Source: Corynebacterium bouchesdurhonense
GTDB taxonomy: Bacteria > Actinomycetota > Actinomycetes > Mycobacteriales > Mycobacteriaceae
NCBI RefSeq assembly: GCF_900078305.2
Contig: NZ_LT546028.1
Coordinates: 814,570 to 878,569, forward strand
DNA: 64,000 bases
Direction of reading: 5' to 3'
The notes beneath the pieces were generated by a model. The model worked only from the letters and a program-made list of their open reading frames with translations. It did not search any database and was not told where the DNA came from. Position 1 is the first letter of the stretch. Every line of letters begins with the position of its first letter. This document shows, piece after piece, positions 47,373-57,358 of this stretch. Made by a program: the position numbers and the translations under genes.

Positions 47373-47771
47373 ATGACCATGACTGATCCGATCGCGGACA
47401 TGCTGTCCCGCGTGCGCAACGCGAACAACGCGCAGCACGACAGCGTGTCCATGCCCTCCTCCAAGCTCAAGGTGAACATCGCCGAGATCTTGAAGCAGGA
47501 AGGCTACATCAACGACTACCAGGTGGAGGACGAGAAGGTGGGCAAGAAGCTCACCCTCGACCTCAAGTACGGCCCGACGCGCGAGGCTTCCATTGCTGGC
47601 CTGCGCCGCGTGTCCAAGCCGGGCCTGCGCGTGTACGCAAAGTCCAACGACCTGCCGCAGGTGCTCGGCGGCCTGGGTGTGGCTATCATCTCCACCTCCC
47701 AGGGTCTGCTCACCGACCGCCAGGCAAAAGAGAAGGGTGTAGGCGGGGAAGTCCTCGCTTACGTCTGGTAA
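47373..47771 (+). CDS. rpsH: 30S ribosomal protein S8
   Basis: 132 aa. It starts [20 protein letters not shown] and ends in the family signature [26 protein letters not shown]8 is the translational repressor of the spc operon in E. coli; the long leader may carry a site, but none is proven. GAAAGGGAAA lies upstream of the ATG at 47373. Confidence 0.97.
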   Translation: MTMTDPIADMLSRVRNANNAQHDSVSMPSSKLKVNIAEILKQEGYINDYQVEDEKVGKKLTLDLKYGPTREASIAGLRRVSKPGLRVYAKSNDLPQVLGGLGVAIISTSQGLLTDRQAKEKGVGGEVLAYVW

Positions 47772-47789
47772 AGGGAGGTTGCACAGACT

Positions 47790-48326
47790 ATGTCGCGTGT
47801 AGGTAACGCACCCATCGCCATCCCGAACGGCGTGGAGACCAAGATTGACGGCCGCAACGTTGAGGTGAAGGGCCCGAAGGGCACCCTCTCCCTCGAGCTG
47901 CCGGAGCCGATCACCGCTTCCGTTGAGGACAACCAGATCCTGGTGTCCCGTCCGGACGACCACCGCAAGAACCGCGCTCTGCACGGCCTGTCGCGCTCGC
48001 TGGTCAACAACCTCGTTGTCGGCGTGACCGAGGGCTACAAGATCAACATGGAGATCTTCGGTGTTGGTTACCGTGTGCAGCAGAAGGGCAAGGACCTCGA
48101 GTTCTCGCTCGGCTACTCGCACCCGATCCTGATCGAGGCGCCGGAAGGCGTCTCCTTCGCGGTCGACGGCAACACCAAGTTCTCGATCGAGGGCATTGAC
48201 AAGCAGAAGGTTGGCCAGACCGCAGCGATCATCCGCCGCCTCCGCAAGGATGACCCGTACAAGGGTAAGGGCATCCGCTACGAGGGTGAGCAGATCCGCC
48301 GCAAGGTCGGAAAGACGGGTAAGTAA
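47790..48326 (+). CDS. rplF: 50S ribosomal protein L6
   Basis: 178 aa. It starts [17 protein letters not shown] and ends with the conserved [21 protein letters not shown]. It belongs to rpsH-rplF-rplR-rpsE-rpmD-rplO. Confidence 0.97.
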   Translation: MSRVGNAPIAIPNGVETKIDGRNVEVKGPKGTLSLELPEPITASVEDNQILVSRPDDHRKNRALHGLSRSLVNNLVVGVTEGYKINMEIFGVGYRVQQKGKDLEFSLGYSHPILIEAPEGVSFAVDGNTKFSIEGIDKQKVGQTAAIIRRLRKDDPYKGKGIRYEGEQIRRKVGKTGK

Positions 48327-48328
48327 TC

Positions 48329-48742
48329 ATGAGCAATACCGCAGAGAACGCAGCAAACGCGAAGCGCACTCCGGTGGGCAAGGACATCTCTACCCGCCGC
48401 CGCGAGGCTCGCGCTCGTCGCCACTACCGCATCCGCAAGGAGCTGCGCGGCACGCCGGAGACCCCGCGTCTCGTCGTGCACCGCTCCTCGCGCCACATCC
48501 ACGTGCAGGTCATCGACGACCTGGCGGGCCACACGCTCGTTTCCGCCTCCTCCATGGAGCCGGAGATCCGCGCGTTTGAGGGCGACAAGAAGGAGAAGGC
48601 AGCCAAGGTTGGTGCACTCGTGGCCCAGCGCGCGAAGGACGCCGGCATCGACGCCATCGTCTTCGACCGCGGCGGCTACAAGTACCACGGCCGCGTGGCG
48701 GCCCTGGCTGACGCAGCTCGTGAAGGTGGTCTGAAGTTCTAA
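48329..48742 (+). CDS. rplR: 50S ribosomal protein L18
   Basis: 137 aa. 5S rRNA-binding protein with [23 protein letters not shown] and the C-terminal [21 protein letters not shown]. It starts 3 bp after rplF. Confidence 0.97.
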   Translation: MSNTAENAANAKRTPVGKDISTRRREARARRHYRIRKELRGTPETPRLVVHRSSRHIHVQVIDDLAGHTLVSASSMEPEIRAFEGDKKEKAAKVGALVAQRAKDAGIDAIVFDRGGYKYHGRVAALADAAREGGLKF

Positions 48743-48782
48743 TGATCACCGCCAACAACATCAACAACGGAAGGATCGCGTA

Positions 48783-49430
48783 ATGGCCGAACGTGAACGG
48801 CGTGACGGCGGGCGCTCCGCCGACAACGAGAACAACAACAACCGCGGCGAGCGCGGCGATCGTGGTGGCCGCGGCCGCCGCGACCGCGACGACCGCCGCA
48901 ACCAGAACGACGAGCGCGATAAGTACATCGAGCGCGTCATCACCATCAACCGCGTGGCCAAGACCGTCAAGGGCGGCCGCAACATGTCCTTCACCGCCCT
49001 CGTGGTGGTCGGCGACGGCCAGGGAATGGTCGGCGTGGGCTACGGCAAGGCGAAGGAAGTTCCGGCTGCCATCCAGAAGGGCGCCGAGGAAGCTCGCAAG
49101 AACTTCTTCCGCGTCCCGATGATCGGCGGCACCATCCCGCACCCGGTGCAGGCTGAGGAGGCCGCGGGCATCGTCATGCTCCGCCCGGCAGCCCCCGGTA
49201 CCGGTGTCATCGCCGGCGGCGCTGTCCGCCCGGTGCTCGAGTGCGCTGGTATCCAGGACATCCTGGCGAAGTCCCTCGGTTCCGACAACGCCCTGAACGT
49301 TGTCCAGGCAACCGTTGCCGGCCTGAAGCAGCTCGTTCGCCCCGAGGAGATTGCGGCGAAGCGCGGCAAGGCCATCGAGGACGTCGCTCCGGCCCGTATG
49401 CTGCGCGCCCGCGCAGGTCAGGAGGCGTAA
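48783..49430 (+). CDS. rpsE: 30S ribosomal protein S5
   Basis: 215 aa. The first 45 residues are a disordered Arg/Asn/Gly/Asp-rich extension ([17 protein letters not shown]), absent from E. coli S5 (167 aa). The conserved S5 N-terminal domain follows ([21 protein letters not shown]) with the [15 protein letters not shown] fold and a C-terminal domain. Such extensions are common in actinobacteria. Confidence 0.97.
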   Translation: MAERERRDGGRSADNENNNNRGERGDRGGRGRRDRDDRRNQNDERDKYIERVITINRVAKTVKGGRNMSFTALVVVGDGQGMVGVGYGKAKEVPAAIQKGAEEARKNFFRVPMIGGTIPHPVQAEEAAGIVMLRPAAPGTGVIAGGAVRPVLECAGIQDILAKSLGSDNALNVVQATVAGLKQLVRPEEIAAKRGKAIEDVAPARMLRARAGQEA

Positions 49431-49435
49431 GCGAA

Positions 49436-49621
49436 ATGGCACTGAAGATTACGCTGCACCACGGCAAGGTGGGCGAGAAGCCGGCGACCCGCAAGAACCT
49501 GGAAGCTCTGGGTCTGCGCAAGATCGGCCAGTCTGTGATCAAGCAGGACAACGCCGCTACCCGCGGCCAGATCCTCAAGGTGCGCCACCTGGTCACCGTT
49601 GAAGAAGTAGCAGGGGAGTAG
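49436..49621 (+). CDS. rpmD: 50S ribosomal protein L30
   Basis: 61 aa. It begins MALKITLHHGKVGEK and contains TRKNLEALGLRKIGQSV. The ATG at 49436 follows the rpsE stop by 5 bp; a longer frame is an extension inside rpsE. Confidence 0.96.
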   Translation: MALKITLHHGKVGEKPATRKNLEALGLRKIGQSVIKQDNAATRGQILKVRHLVTVEEVAGE

Positions 49622-49628
49622 ATAGAAC

Positions 49629-50237
49629 ATGGCTGACATCATTAAGCTCCATGATCTGCGCCCGGCTCAGGGCGCCAACAAGGCGAAGACCCGCGTCGGT
49701 CGCGGTGAAGCGTCGAAGGGTAAGACCGCCGGCCGCGGCACCAAGGGCACCAAGGCTCGCCGCCAGGTGTCCGCCGCGTTCGAGGGTGGCCAGATGCCGC
49801 TGCACATGCGTCTGCCCAAGCTCAAGGGTTTCAAGAACCCGAACCGCGTCGAGTACCAGGTTGTCAACGTTGCCGACCTGGCCAAGGCGTTCCCGGAGGG
49901 CGGCACCATTGCCATTGCCGACATCGTCGCCGCGGGCCTCGTGCGCCCGAAGGAGCCGGTGAAGGTTCTGGGCAACGGCGACATCGACGTCAAGCTCGAC
50001 GTCACCGCCACCAAGTTCTCCAAGTCCGCTGTGGAGAAGATCGAGGCCGCAGGCGGCTCCGTGAGCACGGAGTCCTACAGCAAGCGCGCCCCGAAGAACG
50101 TCGAGGGACCGTCCGCGTCCGCAGCTGGGGAGGCTACCCCGGCCGCTGAGGCAACCGAGGGTGCCCGCGGCGTGCTGGATTCCGACCCGCTGCAGGGCGG
50201 TTCCACCGCAATCAAGGCTGACCAGACCGAGGCGTAA
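49629..50237 (+). CDS. rplO: 50S ribosomal protein L15 with extended C-terminus
   Basis: 202 aa against the usual 145-150. The standard L15 body includes [22 protein letters not shown] and [22 protein letters not shown] and ends near residue 150 ([15 protein letters not shown]). The extra 50 or so residues are Ala/Glu/Thr-rich, with no domain I know, ending in [10 protein letters not shown] terminator follows. Confidence 0.96.
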   Translation: MADIIKLHDLRPAQGANKAKTRVGRGEASKGKTAGRGTKGTKARRQVSAAFEGGQMPLHMRLPKLKGFKNPNRVEYQVVNVADLAKAFPEGGTIAIADIVAAGLVRPKEPVKVLGNGDIDVKLDVTATKFSKSAVEKIEAAGGSVSTESYSKRAPKNVEGPSASAAGEATPAAEATEGARGVLDSDPLQGGSTAIKADQTEA

Positions 50238-50281
50238 GCCGCCGCGGCAGCCCGTGCGTACGCAGCGGGTTAGCCAGCCCG

Positions 50282-50325
50282 AGACCCCCGCCTTCCGGCA
50301 CTGTGCCGGGACGGCGGGGGTCTTT
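50282..50325 (+). terminator. Rho-independent terminator after rplO
   Basis: AGACCCCCGCC-CCGGCAC pairs with GTGCCGG-GGCGGGGGTCT, followed by TTT. It closes the spc part 2 unit. Confidence 0.92.
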
Positions 50326-50542
50326 GCGCGTGGAGGCACAGGTGGCTGCAGATGGCTGCAGACGGCTGAGGCGCACATAGCGGTGGCGCAAATACCGGAT
50401 GCGGGGGGACGGCTGCTAGGGTGGTGGGGTCGAAGACGGCTGGGTCGGATTTGACGTGCCCAACTTCGGGTGCGCCGCATCTGCCAGTGTCAACTGTCCG
50501 CTACCTCCCGAGCGCGGTACGTGCTGGGAGCCAGGAGGCTTT
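50326..50542 (+). promoter_or_regulatory. secY upstream region
   Basis: It contains a direct repeat of ATGGCTGCAG/GTGGCTGCAG (near 50341-50366) and a possible -10 box TAGGGT with a poor -35. This leaves secY-adk-map on its own promoter about 125 nt before the start. No gene is seen in it. Confidence 0.4.
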
Positions 50543-51871
50543 GTGTCCGCAATTGCTCAGGCGTTTAAGGATCCGGATCTGCGCAAGAAGATCCTGATCA
50601 CCGTCGCGCTGATGGTTTTGTACCGGCTCGGTGCCCAGATCCCCACCCCGGGTGTTGACTACGCGCTGATCAACCAGCGCTTGCAGGACATCTCGCAGGG
50701 CGACCAGGCCACGATGTTCTCCATCATCGGCCTGTTTTCCGGCGGGGCGCTGCTGCAGCTGTCCATCTTCGCCATCGGCATCATGCCCTACATCACGGCG
50801 TCCATCATCGTGCAGCTGCTCACTGTGGTGATTCCGAAGTTCGAGGAGCTGAAGAAGGAAGGCCAGTCCGGCCAGGCGAAGATGACGCAGTACACGCGCT
50901 ACCTCACTGTGGCGCTGGCGTTGCTGCAATCCGCCGGCATCGTGGCGCTCGCCGACCGCGAGCAGCTGCTCGGTCGCGGCATGCCCGTGCTGGTGGAGGA
51001 CCGCAACATTTGGACTCTGGTGATGATGATCATCGTTATGACCTCGGGCGCCATCCTTATCATGTGGCTGGGTGAGATCATCACCGAGAAGGGCGTGGGC
51101 AACGGTATGTCGCTGCTCATCATCGCCGGTATCGCCACCAAGATTCCGTCGGAAGGCGTGTTCATTTACCAGAACTCCGGCCCGTTGACGCTGACCTTGG
51201 TGGTACTGGCAATCATCGCGCTCGTGGTGGGCATCATCTTCATTGAGCAGGGCCAGCGCCGGATCCCGGTGCAGTACGCCAAGCGCATGGTGGGCCGCCG
51301 CCAGTACGGCGGCTCGTCCACCTACCTGCCGCTGAAGGTGAACCAGGCCGGCGTGATCCCGGTGATCTTCGCCTCCTCGCTGATGTACGTGCCGGTGCTC
51401 ATCACCCAGATCGTCACCATGAACAAGCCGACCCCGCCGGACAACTGGTGGATGAACCACGTGATGGCGTGGCTGCAGAACCCGGGTTCGTGGCAGTACA
51501 TCCTCAGCTACGTGGTGCTGATCATCTTCTTCTCCTACTTCTACGTGTCCATCCAGTACGACCCGGTCGAGCAGGCGGACAACATGAAGAAGTACGGCGG
51601 CTTCATCCCGGGTATCCGCCCGGGCCGGGCCACCGCCGAGTACCTCGGGTTTGTGATGAACCGCCTGCTGTTCGTCGGCTCGATCTACCTGGCCGCGATC
51701 GCTGTGTTGCCGAACCTGGCCATGGATGCCGGTGTGACCGGTTCCGGCAGGATGGGTATGAGCGCGTTCGGCGGCACCGCGATCCTGATCATGGTCTCCG
51801 TCGCGCTGACCACGGTCAAGCAAATTGAATCCCAACTCCTGCAATCCAACTACGAAGGACTTCTGCGATAA
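50543..51871 (+). CDS. secY: Preprotein translocase subunit SecY
   Basis: 442 aa. The ten-helix pore of the Sec translocon. It contains IPTPGVD (early loop), [28 protein letters not shown], the cytoplasmic loop with [16 protein letters not shown], and [17 protein letters not shown]. The GTG at 50543 with AGGAGG 5 nt upstream gives [16 protein letters not shown], matching other corynebacterial SecY; an 87-bp longer in-frame start has no such site. The stop overlaps the adk ATG by one base. Confidence 0.97.
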   Translation: MSAIAQAFKDPDLRKKILITVALMVLYRLGAQIPTPGVDYALINQRLQDISQGDQATMFSIIGLFSGGALLQLSIFAIGIMPYITASIIVQLLTVVIPKFEELKKEGQSGQAKMTQYTRYLTVALALLQSAGIVALADREQLLGRGMPVLVEDRNIWTLVMMIIVMTSGAILIMWLGEIITEKGVGNGMSLLIIAGIATKIPSEGVFIYQNSGPLTLTLVVLAIIALVVGIIFIEQGQRRIPVQYAKRMVGRRQYGGSSTYLPLKVNQAGVIPVIFASSLMYVPVLITQIVTMNKPTPPDNWWMNHVMAWLQNPGSWQYILSYVVLIIFFSYFYVSIQYDPVEQADNMKKYGGFIPGIRPGRATAEYLGFVMNRLLFVGSIYLAAIAVLPNLAMDAGVTGSGRMGMSAFGGTAILIMVSVALTTVKQIESQLLQSNYEGLLR

Positions 51872-52416
51872 TGCGTCTCGTACTTCTCGGCCCTCCCGGC
51901 GCCGGCAAGGGCACCCAGGCTGCCATCCTCTCCACCAAGCTGGGCGTTCCCCACATCTCCACGGGCGACTTGTTCCGCGCCAACATCGGCGAGGGCACCC
52001 CGCTGGGTGTGGAGGCGAAGAGCTACATCGACGCAGGCAAGCTGGTGCCCACCGACGTGACCGCCCGCATGGTCGAGGCCCGCCTCGCGGAGCCGGACGC
52101 GGCCGACGGCTTCCTGCTGGACGGCTTCCCCCGCACCGTGGAGCAGGCGGAGATCCTCTCGGAGCTGCTGCAGAAGTCCGGGCACTCGCTGGATGGTGTG
52201 CTGAACTTTGTGGTGGACGAGGACGTGGTGGTCGAGCGCATGCTGGCCCGCGGCCGCGCCGACGACAACGAGGAGACCATCCGCACCCGCCTCGGCGTGT
52301 ACCGCGACGAGACCGCCCCGCTGATCGAGCACTACGGCGACCAGATCATCTCCATCGACGCCGTGGGCGACGTGGACGAGATCAACGAGCGCGCCATGCA
52401 GGCACTCAAGCGGTAG
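51871..52416 (+). CDS. adk: Adenylate kinase
   Basis: 181 aa. Interconverts ATP + AMP and 2 ADP. The P-loop is [10 protein letters not shown] (residues 7-16), with AMP-binding LLDGFPRT and [12 protein letters not shown]. It is the short form without the zinc-type LID insertion, typical of actinobacteria. TAATG overlaps the secY stop. Confidence 0.97.
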   Translation: MRLVLLGPPGAGKGTQAAILSTKLGVPHISTGDLFRANIGEGTPLGVEAKSYIDAGKLVPTDVTARMVEARLAEPDAADGFLLDGFPRTVEQAEILSELLQKSGHSLDGVLNFVVDEDVVVERMLARGRADDNEETIRTRLGVYRDETAPLIEHYGDQIISIDAVGDVDEINERAMQALKR

Positions 52417-52432
52417 CCTTCGCGTTGTTCAG

Positions 52433-52456
52433 GGCCGGTGCGTGCACCGGCCTTTT
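52433..52456 (+). terminator. Hairpin terminator between adk and map
   Basis: GGCCGGTG pairs with CACCGGCC around a CGTG loop and is followed by TTTT. It suggests partial termination before map. Confidence 0.8.
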
Positions 52457-52460
52457 GCAT

Positions 52461-52474
52461 TTGCTTATCGACGA
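52461..52474 (-). repeat. 14-bp motif copy (13/14), adk-map gap
   Basis: TTGCTTATCGACGA, placed between the terminator and the map ribosome binding site AAGGAG. Confidence 0.8.
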
Positions 52475-52494
52475 AACCTGAAGGAGACACCGCA

Positions 52495-53286
52495 ATGGCC
52501 TTCCGCAAACGCAAGATCGCGGCCAAGACGCCCGAGCAGCTCAACGCCATGGAGGCAGCCGGGCGCATCGTCGGTACCGCGCTGCAGGAGGTGCGCGCCG
52601 CCGCGAAGCCCGGGGCGACCACGCTCGACCTGGACCGCGTGGCGGAGGCCGTCATCCGCGACCACGGCGCGATCCCGACGTTCCTCGGGTACAACGGGTT
52701 CCCGGGCTCCATCTGCGCGTCGGTGAACGAAGTGGTGGTGCATGGGATTCCGTCGGCAAGTGTGGTGCTAGGCGAGGGCGACCTGGTGTCCATCGACTGC
52801 GGGGCCACGCTCGACGGCTGGGTGGGGGACTCGGCGTGGACCTTCGGCGTGGGCGAGCTGGACCCGGCGGTGGCGAAGATGAACGACGCCACCGAGTGGG
52901 TGCTGGCGCGCGGCATCGAGGCGATGGTGCCCGGCAACAAGCTCACCGATGTCTCCCACGCGCTGGAGGTGGCCACCCGCGAGGCCGAGGAGCGCTTCGG
53001 GGTTGAGCTCGGCATTCTGGACGGCTACGGAGGCCACGGCATCGGGCGCACCATGCACGAGGAGCCGTTTTTGGCCAACGAGGGCCGGCCCCACCGCGGG
53101 CCGCTCATCCAGGAGGGGTCGGTGCTGGCCATCGAGCCGATGCTGATCCTCGGCGGCGAGGTGGATTCGGAGGTGCTCGAGGACGAGTGGACCGTGGTCA
53201 CCGTCGACGGCTCCCCGGCGGCCCACTGGGAGCACACGGTGGCGGCCACCGCCGGCGGGCCGCGCATCCTCACGCCGCGCACGTAA
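52495..53286 (+). CDS. map: Type I methionine aminopeptidase
   Basis: 263 aa. Removes the initiator Met from nascent proteins. The five metal ligands can be traced: the Asp pair in [19 protein letters not shown], the His in [12 protein letters not shown], the Glu in LAIEPML, and the Glu in LEDEWTVVT. The ATG at 52495 has AAGGAG 8 nt upstream; an upstream in-frame GTG at 52438 lies inside the terminator and motif and is rejected. It lacks the N-terminal SH3-binding extension seen in one of the two mycobacterial paralogues. Confidence 0.96.
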   Translation: MAFRKRKIAAKTPEQLNAMEAAGRIVGTALQEVRAAAKPGATTLDLDRVAEAVIRDHGAIPTFLGYNGFPGSICASVNEVVVHGIPSASVVLGEGDLVSIDCGATLDGWVGDSAWTFGVGELDPAVAKMNDATEWVLARGIEAMVPGNKLTDVSHALEVATREAEERFGVELGILDGYGGHGIGRTMHEEPFLANEGRPHRGPLIQEGSVLAIEPMLILGGEVDSEVLEDEWTVVTVDGSPAAHWEHTVAATAGGPRILTPRT

Positions 53287-53344
53287 CGAACGCCTGCGAA
53301 AACCTGTGAGGCGTTTCCATATATGCGGTGCGTTGCATGGGGGC

Positions 53345-53350
53345 TATACT
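53345..53350 (+). promoter_or_regulatory. -10 box TATACT of the transpeptidase gene (leaderless)
   Basis: TATACT ends 7 nt before the ATG at 53358; no Shine-Dalgarno lies between. Confidence 0.55.
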
Positions 53351-53357
53351 TCGACGC

Positions 53358-54143
53358 ATGTCTTACACTCCCCGTCACGCGAAGCCGTCCCCGTGGAAGC
53401 GCCGAGCTGCGTCCGTCGCTGCCGGCCTCGGCGTCGTCGCATCGCTGGCCGCTCACCCGGGAGCGGCTGAGGCCGCCCCGAGTGTTGCTGGCTTGTCCTC
53501 CGGCATTGACGCCTTCAACGCCCAGGTAACCGAGCAGCTCTCGGGCCTCGGCTCCAGCAACAACCAGGCCGCGCGCGACGCCGCCTGGAACACCCGCAAC
53601 ACCCTGCGCCAGCAGGCCGACGCCCTGTCCGTGTTCGGACCGCAGGCCCCGGCGCAGGCGAAGGCAGGCATCGACCAGACTGTGGAGGCCTTCTTCCCCG
53701 GCCTGATCGCGGAGCGCACGCCCAAGCCGGCTCCCGCCCCGGCACCGGCGCCGGCTCCGGCTCCGGCCCCGGCACCCGCGCCGGCACCGCGAGCGAACCC
53801 GTGCCCGGCCGACGCGAAGGCCTGCATCGACCTGAAGAACCAGAAGTCCTGGCTGCAAAACAACGGCCAGATCTACTACGGCCCGGTGCAGGTGAGCACC
53901 GGCCGCGTGGGGTACGAGACCCCGCGCGGCACCTTCTACGTCAACCGCAAGGTCAAGGACGAGATCTCCTGGGAGTTTGGCAACGCCCCGATGCCGTACT
54001 CCGTCTACTTCACCAACAACGGCATCGCCTTCCACGAGGGCGATCCGTACGTGATGTCCCACGGGTGCATCCACCTGTACCACAACGACGCGGTCCGTTA
54101 CTTCAACGATCTGCAGTACGGCGACAAGGTGTACGTGTTCTAG
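53358..54143 (+). CDS. Exported L,D-transpeptidase (YkuD fold)
   Basis: A 261-aa secreted protein that should form 3-3 cross-links in peptidoglycan. A basic N-terminus and signal peptide (about residues 1-40, cut near AEA-APS) precede a helical N-terminal part and a Pro-Ala repeat linker (PAPAPAPA, roughly residues 125-145). The YkuD catalytic domain follows, with the HGxxH-like IAFHEGDPY and the catalytic MSHGCIHLY containing the active Cys (about residue 237). It ends GDKVYVF. The leaderless ATG at 53358 fits the -10 spacing. A terminator follows at 54166. Confidence 0.9.
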   Translation: MSYTPRHAKPSPWKRRAASVAAGLGVVASLAAHPGAAEAAPSVAGLSSGIDAFNAQVTEQLSGLGSSNNQAARDAAWNTRNTLRQQADALSVFGPQAPAQAKAGIDQTVEAFFPGLIAERTPKPAPAPAPAPAPAPAPAPAPAPRANPCPADAKACIDLKNQKSWLQNNGQIYYGPVQVSTGRVGYETPRGTFYVNRKVKDEISWEFGNAPMPYSVYFTNNGIAFHEGDPYVMSHGCIHLYHNDAVRYFNDLQYGDKVYVF

Positions 54144-54165
54144 CCGGCGCGCGCCGATCCCCGTC

Positions 54166-54200
54166 AACCCAGTGCCCGTGTGGTACTGGGTTGTCTTTTT
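54166..54200 (+). terminator. Rho-independent terminator after the L,D-transpeptidase gene
   Basis: AACCCAGT (54166-54173) pairs with ACTGGGTT (54185-54192), followed by TCTTTTT. Confidence 0.85.
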
Positions 54201-54219
54201 GCTGGTAGTTGGATAAAGT
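54191..54219 (+). promoter_or_regulatory. Putative infA promoter, overlapping the preceding terminator
   Basis: TTGTCT (54191-54196), a 17-nt spacer and TAAAGT (54214-54219). The -35 box is the T-run side of the terminator, so termination and initiation are tightly packed. Confidence 0.55.
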
Positions 54220-54333
54220 TTCCCGTTGGTGCTGCTCCAGAAGCCGGGCTTCCGGGTGCGGTGCCACGTAGCAATTGGTGGAAAAACGTTAAGTACCTGC
54301 GCAAATGCGCGGGCACTGTAGGAAGTGGAGTGT

Positions 54334-54552
54334 ATGGCAAAAGAAGGCGCAATCGAGGTTGAGGGCCGCATCGTCGAGCCCTTGAAGAACGCGATGTTCC
54401 GTGTCGAGCTCGACAACGGGCACGAGGTTCTCGCCCACATCAGTGGCAAGATGCGCCAGCACTACATCCGCATCCTCCCCGAGGACCGGGTCATCGTGGA
54501 GCTCTCCCCGTACGACCTGGACCGGGGCCGCATCACCTACCGCTACAAGTAA
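54334..54552 (+). CDS. infA: Translation initiation factor IF-1
   Basis: 72 aa, the usual length. Single S1-like domain: [37 protein letters not shown] and [22 protein letters not shown]. The ATG at 54334 has GGAAGTGGAG upstream. It begins the alpha operon infA-rpsM-rpsK-rpsD-rpoA-rplQ. Confidence 0.97.
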   Translation: MAKEGAIEVEGRIVEPLKNAMFRVELDNGHEVLAHISGKMRQHYIRILPEDRVIVELSPYDLDRGRITYRYK

Positions 54553-54732
54553 GTAGCTTTTCGCCTCCTTACCCAGACGCGGCCAGCCCGGCCGCGCCGC
54601 CTACCTCCGGCCACGGTGGCCAGAGCCGCGCGAAATCACAACCCATCCTCCGGCACGGCCCGGACAAAGCGTTGCTTGGCGTGGACGGGTAGGGAGAAAA
54701 CCACCGTAACAACCCGAAAGGAACGTGACCAC

Positions 54733-55101
54733 ATGGCACGTCTTGCAGGTGTTGATCTGCCGCGCAACAAGCGCATGGAGATCGCACTCACCTACATCTA
54801 CGGCATCGGCCCGACCCGAGCGAAGGAACTGCTCGAGAAGACCGGTATCTCTCCCGACCTGCGCACGGACAATCTGAGCGACGACCAGCTGTCCGCACTG
54901 CGTGACGCGATCGAGTCCTCCTACACGGTGGAGGGCGATCTGCGCCGCGAGGTGCAGGCTGACATCCGCCGCAAGATTGAGATCGGCTCCTACCAGGGCC
55001 TGCGCCACCGCCGCGGTCTGCCGGTTCGCGGCCAGCGCACCAAGACCAACGCGCGTACCCGCAAGGGCCCGAAGAAGACCATCGCAGGAAAGAAGAAGTA
55101 A
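54733..55101 (+). CDS. rpsM: 30S ribosomal protein S13
   Basis: 122 aa. It starts [24 protein letters not shown] and ends with the basic [21 protein letters not shown] tail. The ATG at 54733 has GAAAGGAAC upstream; a longer frame is not needed. Confidence 0.97.
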   Translation: MARLAGVDLPRNKRMEIALTYIYGIGPTRAKELLEKTGISPDLRTDNLSDDQLSALRDAIESSYTVEGDLRREVQADIRRKIEIGSYQGLRHRRGLPVRGQRTKTNARTRKGPKKTIAGKKK

Positions 55102-55104
55102 CAC

Positions 55105-55506
55105 ATGCCTCCGAAGACTCGTTCCGGCGCGCGCCGCGGGCGTCGCGTCGTCAAGAAGAATGTGGCCGCAGGCCACGCGTACATCAAGTCCACCTTCAAC
55201 AACACCATCGTGTCCATCACGGACCCGTCCGGTGCTGTGATCTCCTGGGCCTCCTCCGGCCACGTCGGCTTCAAGGGCTCCCGCAAGTCCACGCCGTTCG
55301 CCGCGCAGATGGCTGCCGAGAACGCCGCCCGCAAGGCGATGGAGCACGGCATGAAGAAGGTCGACGTGTTTGTCAAGGGTCCGGGCTCCGGCCGCGAGAC
55401 CGCCATCCGTTCGCTCCAGGCCGCCGGCCTGGAGGTGTCCTCGATCTCCGACGTGACGCCGCAGCCGTTCAACGGCTGCCGTCCGCCGAAGCGTCGTCGC
55501 GTTTAA
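55105..55506 (+). CDS. rpsK: 30S ribosomal protein S11
   Basis: 133 aa. It contains [22 protein letters not shown] and the final [19 protein letters not shown] through [13 protein letters not shown]. It starts 3 bp after rpsM. Confidence 0.97.
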   Translation: MPPKTRSGARRGRRVVKKNVAAGHAYIKSTFNNTIVSITDPSGAVISWASSGHVGFKGSRKSTPFAAQMAAENAARKAMEHGMKKVDVFVKGPGSGRETAIRSLQAAGLEVSSISDVTPQPFNGCRPPKRRRV

Positions 55507-55534
55507 CAGGCTGAAAGGAAAGAGGTAACTAGAC

Positions 55535-56140
55535 ATGGCTCGTTACACCGGCCCTGCTACCCGTAAGTCCCGTCGCCTCCGCGTCGACCTCGTCGGCGGC
55601 GACATGTCCTTCGAGCGCCGCCCCTACCCCCCGGGGCAGGCTGGCCGCGCCCGCATCAAGGAGTCCGAGTACCTGCTCCAGCTGCAGGAGAAGCAGAAGG
55701 CCCGCTTCACCTACGGCGTGATGGAGAAGCAGTTCCGCCGCTACTACGAGGAGGCTAACCGCCTCCCGGGCAAGACCGGCGACAACCTGCTCATCCTGCT
55801 GGAGTCCCGCCTGGACAACGTCGTCTACCGCGCAGGCCTGGCCCGCACCCGCCGCCAGGCACGCCAGCTTGTGTCCCACGGCCACTTCACGGTCAACGGC
55901 AAGGCTGTGGACGTCCCGTCCTTCAAGGTCACCCAGTACGACATCATCGACGTGCGCGACAAGTCCCGCTCGATGCTGTGGTTCGAAGAAGCTCAGGACA
56001 ACCTGCTCGACGCAGTAGTCCCGGCCTGGCTGCAGGTCGTTCCGGACACCCTGCGCATCCTCGTGCACCAGCTGCCCGAGCGCGCTCAGATCGAGGTGCC
56101 CCTGCAGGAGCAGCTCATCGTCGAGCTCTACTCGAAGTAA
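55535..56140 (+). CDS. rpsD: 30S ribosomal protein S4
   Basis: 201 aa. Primary 16S rRNA-binding protein with the S4 domain (LESRLDNVVYRAGLARTRRQARQLVSHGHFTVNG). It lacks the zinc CxxC of some S4 proteins. AAAGGAAAGAGG lies upstream. A motif copy and an S4-rpoA leader of about 155 nt follow. Confidence 0.97.
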   Translation: MARYTGPATRKSRRLRVDLVGGDMSFERRPYPPGQAGRARIKESEYLLQLQEKQKARFTYGVMEKQFRRYYEEANRLPGKTGDNLLILLESRLDNVVYRAGLARTRRQARQLVSHGHFTVNGKAVDVPSFKVTQYDIIDVRDKSRSMLWFEEAQDNLLDAVVPAWLQVVPDTLRILVHQLPERAQIEVPLQEQLIVELYSK

Positions 56141-56211
56141 CCCCGGATTTCTTCCGCGGTCGCTTCGAACCGCGCAGTATCCCGCAGTGTCTCGCAGTCT
56201 CTTCCAAGGTT

Positions 56212-56225
56212 GCGTCGAAAAGCAA
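56212..56225 (+). repeat. 14-bp motif copy (exact), rpsD-rpoA gap
   Basis: GCGTCGAAAAGCAA, inside GTTGC...GCAAC, so that it can form its own 5-bp stem. It is about 75 nt before the rpoA start. Confidence 0.87.
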
Positions 56226-56298
56226 CGAGCCCTGCGAAATCTTCCACACATCCATCCCGACCGGCATCAAATAGTGGTTGCCGAAAAAGGAGAAGTTC

Positions 56299-57312
56299 AT
56301 GCTCATCTCTCAGCGCCCTCAACTGACCGAGGAGTACATCGACACCAACCGCTCGAAGTTCGTCATCGAGCCGCTCGAGCCCGGTTTCGGTTACACCCTG
56401 GGCAACTCCCTGCGCCGCACGCTGCTGTCGTCCATCCCGGGCGCGGCCGTGACCTCCATCAAGATCGACGGTGTGCTCCACGAGTTCACCACGATCAACG
56501 GCGTGAAGGAGAACGTCTCTGAGATCGTCCTCAACGTCAAGGATCTGGTGCTTTCCTCCGACTCCGACGAGCCGGTGGTTATGTACCTCAACGTTGAGGG
56601 CCCGGGCGATGTCACCGCCGCCGCCATCGACGCGCCGGCGGACGTGCAGATCCACAACCCGGAGCTGCACATCGCGTCGCTCAACGAGCAGGCCCGACTC
56701 GAGATGGAGCTCGTTGTCGAGCGCGGCCGCGGCTACGTCCCGGCCATGCCCAACTCCGGCGGAGAGGTCGGCCGCATCCCGGTCGACCAGATCTACTCCC
56801 CGGTCACCCGCGTCGCCTACAAGGTTGAGGCGACCCGTGTTGAGCAGCGCACCGACTTTGACAAGCTCATCATCGACGTGGAGACCAAGAACTCCATGTC
56901 TGCCCGCGACGCCCTGGCCTCCGCAGGCTCCACCCTGGTGGAGCTGTTCGGCCTGGCGCGCGAGCTGAACACGGCCGCCGAGGGCATCGAGATCGGCCCG
57001 TCCCCGCAAGAGACGGAGTACATCGCCGCCTACAACATGCCCATCGAGGACCTGAACTTCTCCGTGCGCTCCTACAACTGCCTCAAGCGCCAGGAGATCA
57101 GCACCGTCGGCGAGCTGGCCGAGTACACGGAGTCCGACCTGCTGGACATCCGCAACTTCGGCCAGAAGTCCATCAACGAGGTCAAGATCAAGCTCGCCAG
57201 CTTGGGCCTGACTCTGAAGGACGCCCCGGAAGATTTCGACCCGACCCAGATCGAGGGCTACGACGCTGAGACCGGCGACTACGTTGACACCAGCGCGGAA
57301 GAGACCGAGTAA
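56299..57312 (+). CDS. rpoA: DNA-directed RNA polymerase subunit alpha
   Basis: 337 aa. Two N-terminal dimerisation domains ([25 protein letters not shown]) and a C-terminal domain for DNA and activator contacts ([33 protein letters not shown]). The ATG at 56299 has AAAGGAG upstream; an in-frame start 21 bp earlier is less likely. It is followed by rplQ after 46 bp. Confidence 0.97.
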   Translation: MLISQRPQLTEEYIDTNRSKFVIEPLEPGFGYTLGNSLRRTLLSSIPGAAVTSIKIDGVLHEFTTINGVKENVSEIVLNVKDLVLSSDSDEPVVMYLNVEGPGDVTAAAIDAPADVQIHNPELHIASLNEQARLEMELVVERGRGYVPAMPNSGGEVGRIPVDQIYSPVTRVAYKVEATRVEQRTDFDKLIIDVETKNSMSARDALASAGSTLVELFGLARELNTAAEGIEIGPSPQETEYIAAYNMPIEDLNFSVRSYNCLKRQEISTVGELAEYTESDLLDIRNFGQKSINEVKIKLASLGLTLKDAPEDFDPTQIEGYDAETGDYVDTSAEETE

Positions 57313-57358
57313 CCACACTGAGCACGCGCTCAACTAATCGCACACGAGGAGTACGAAC

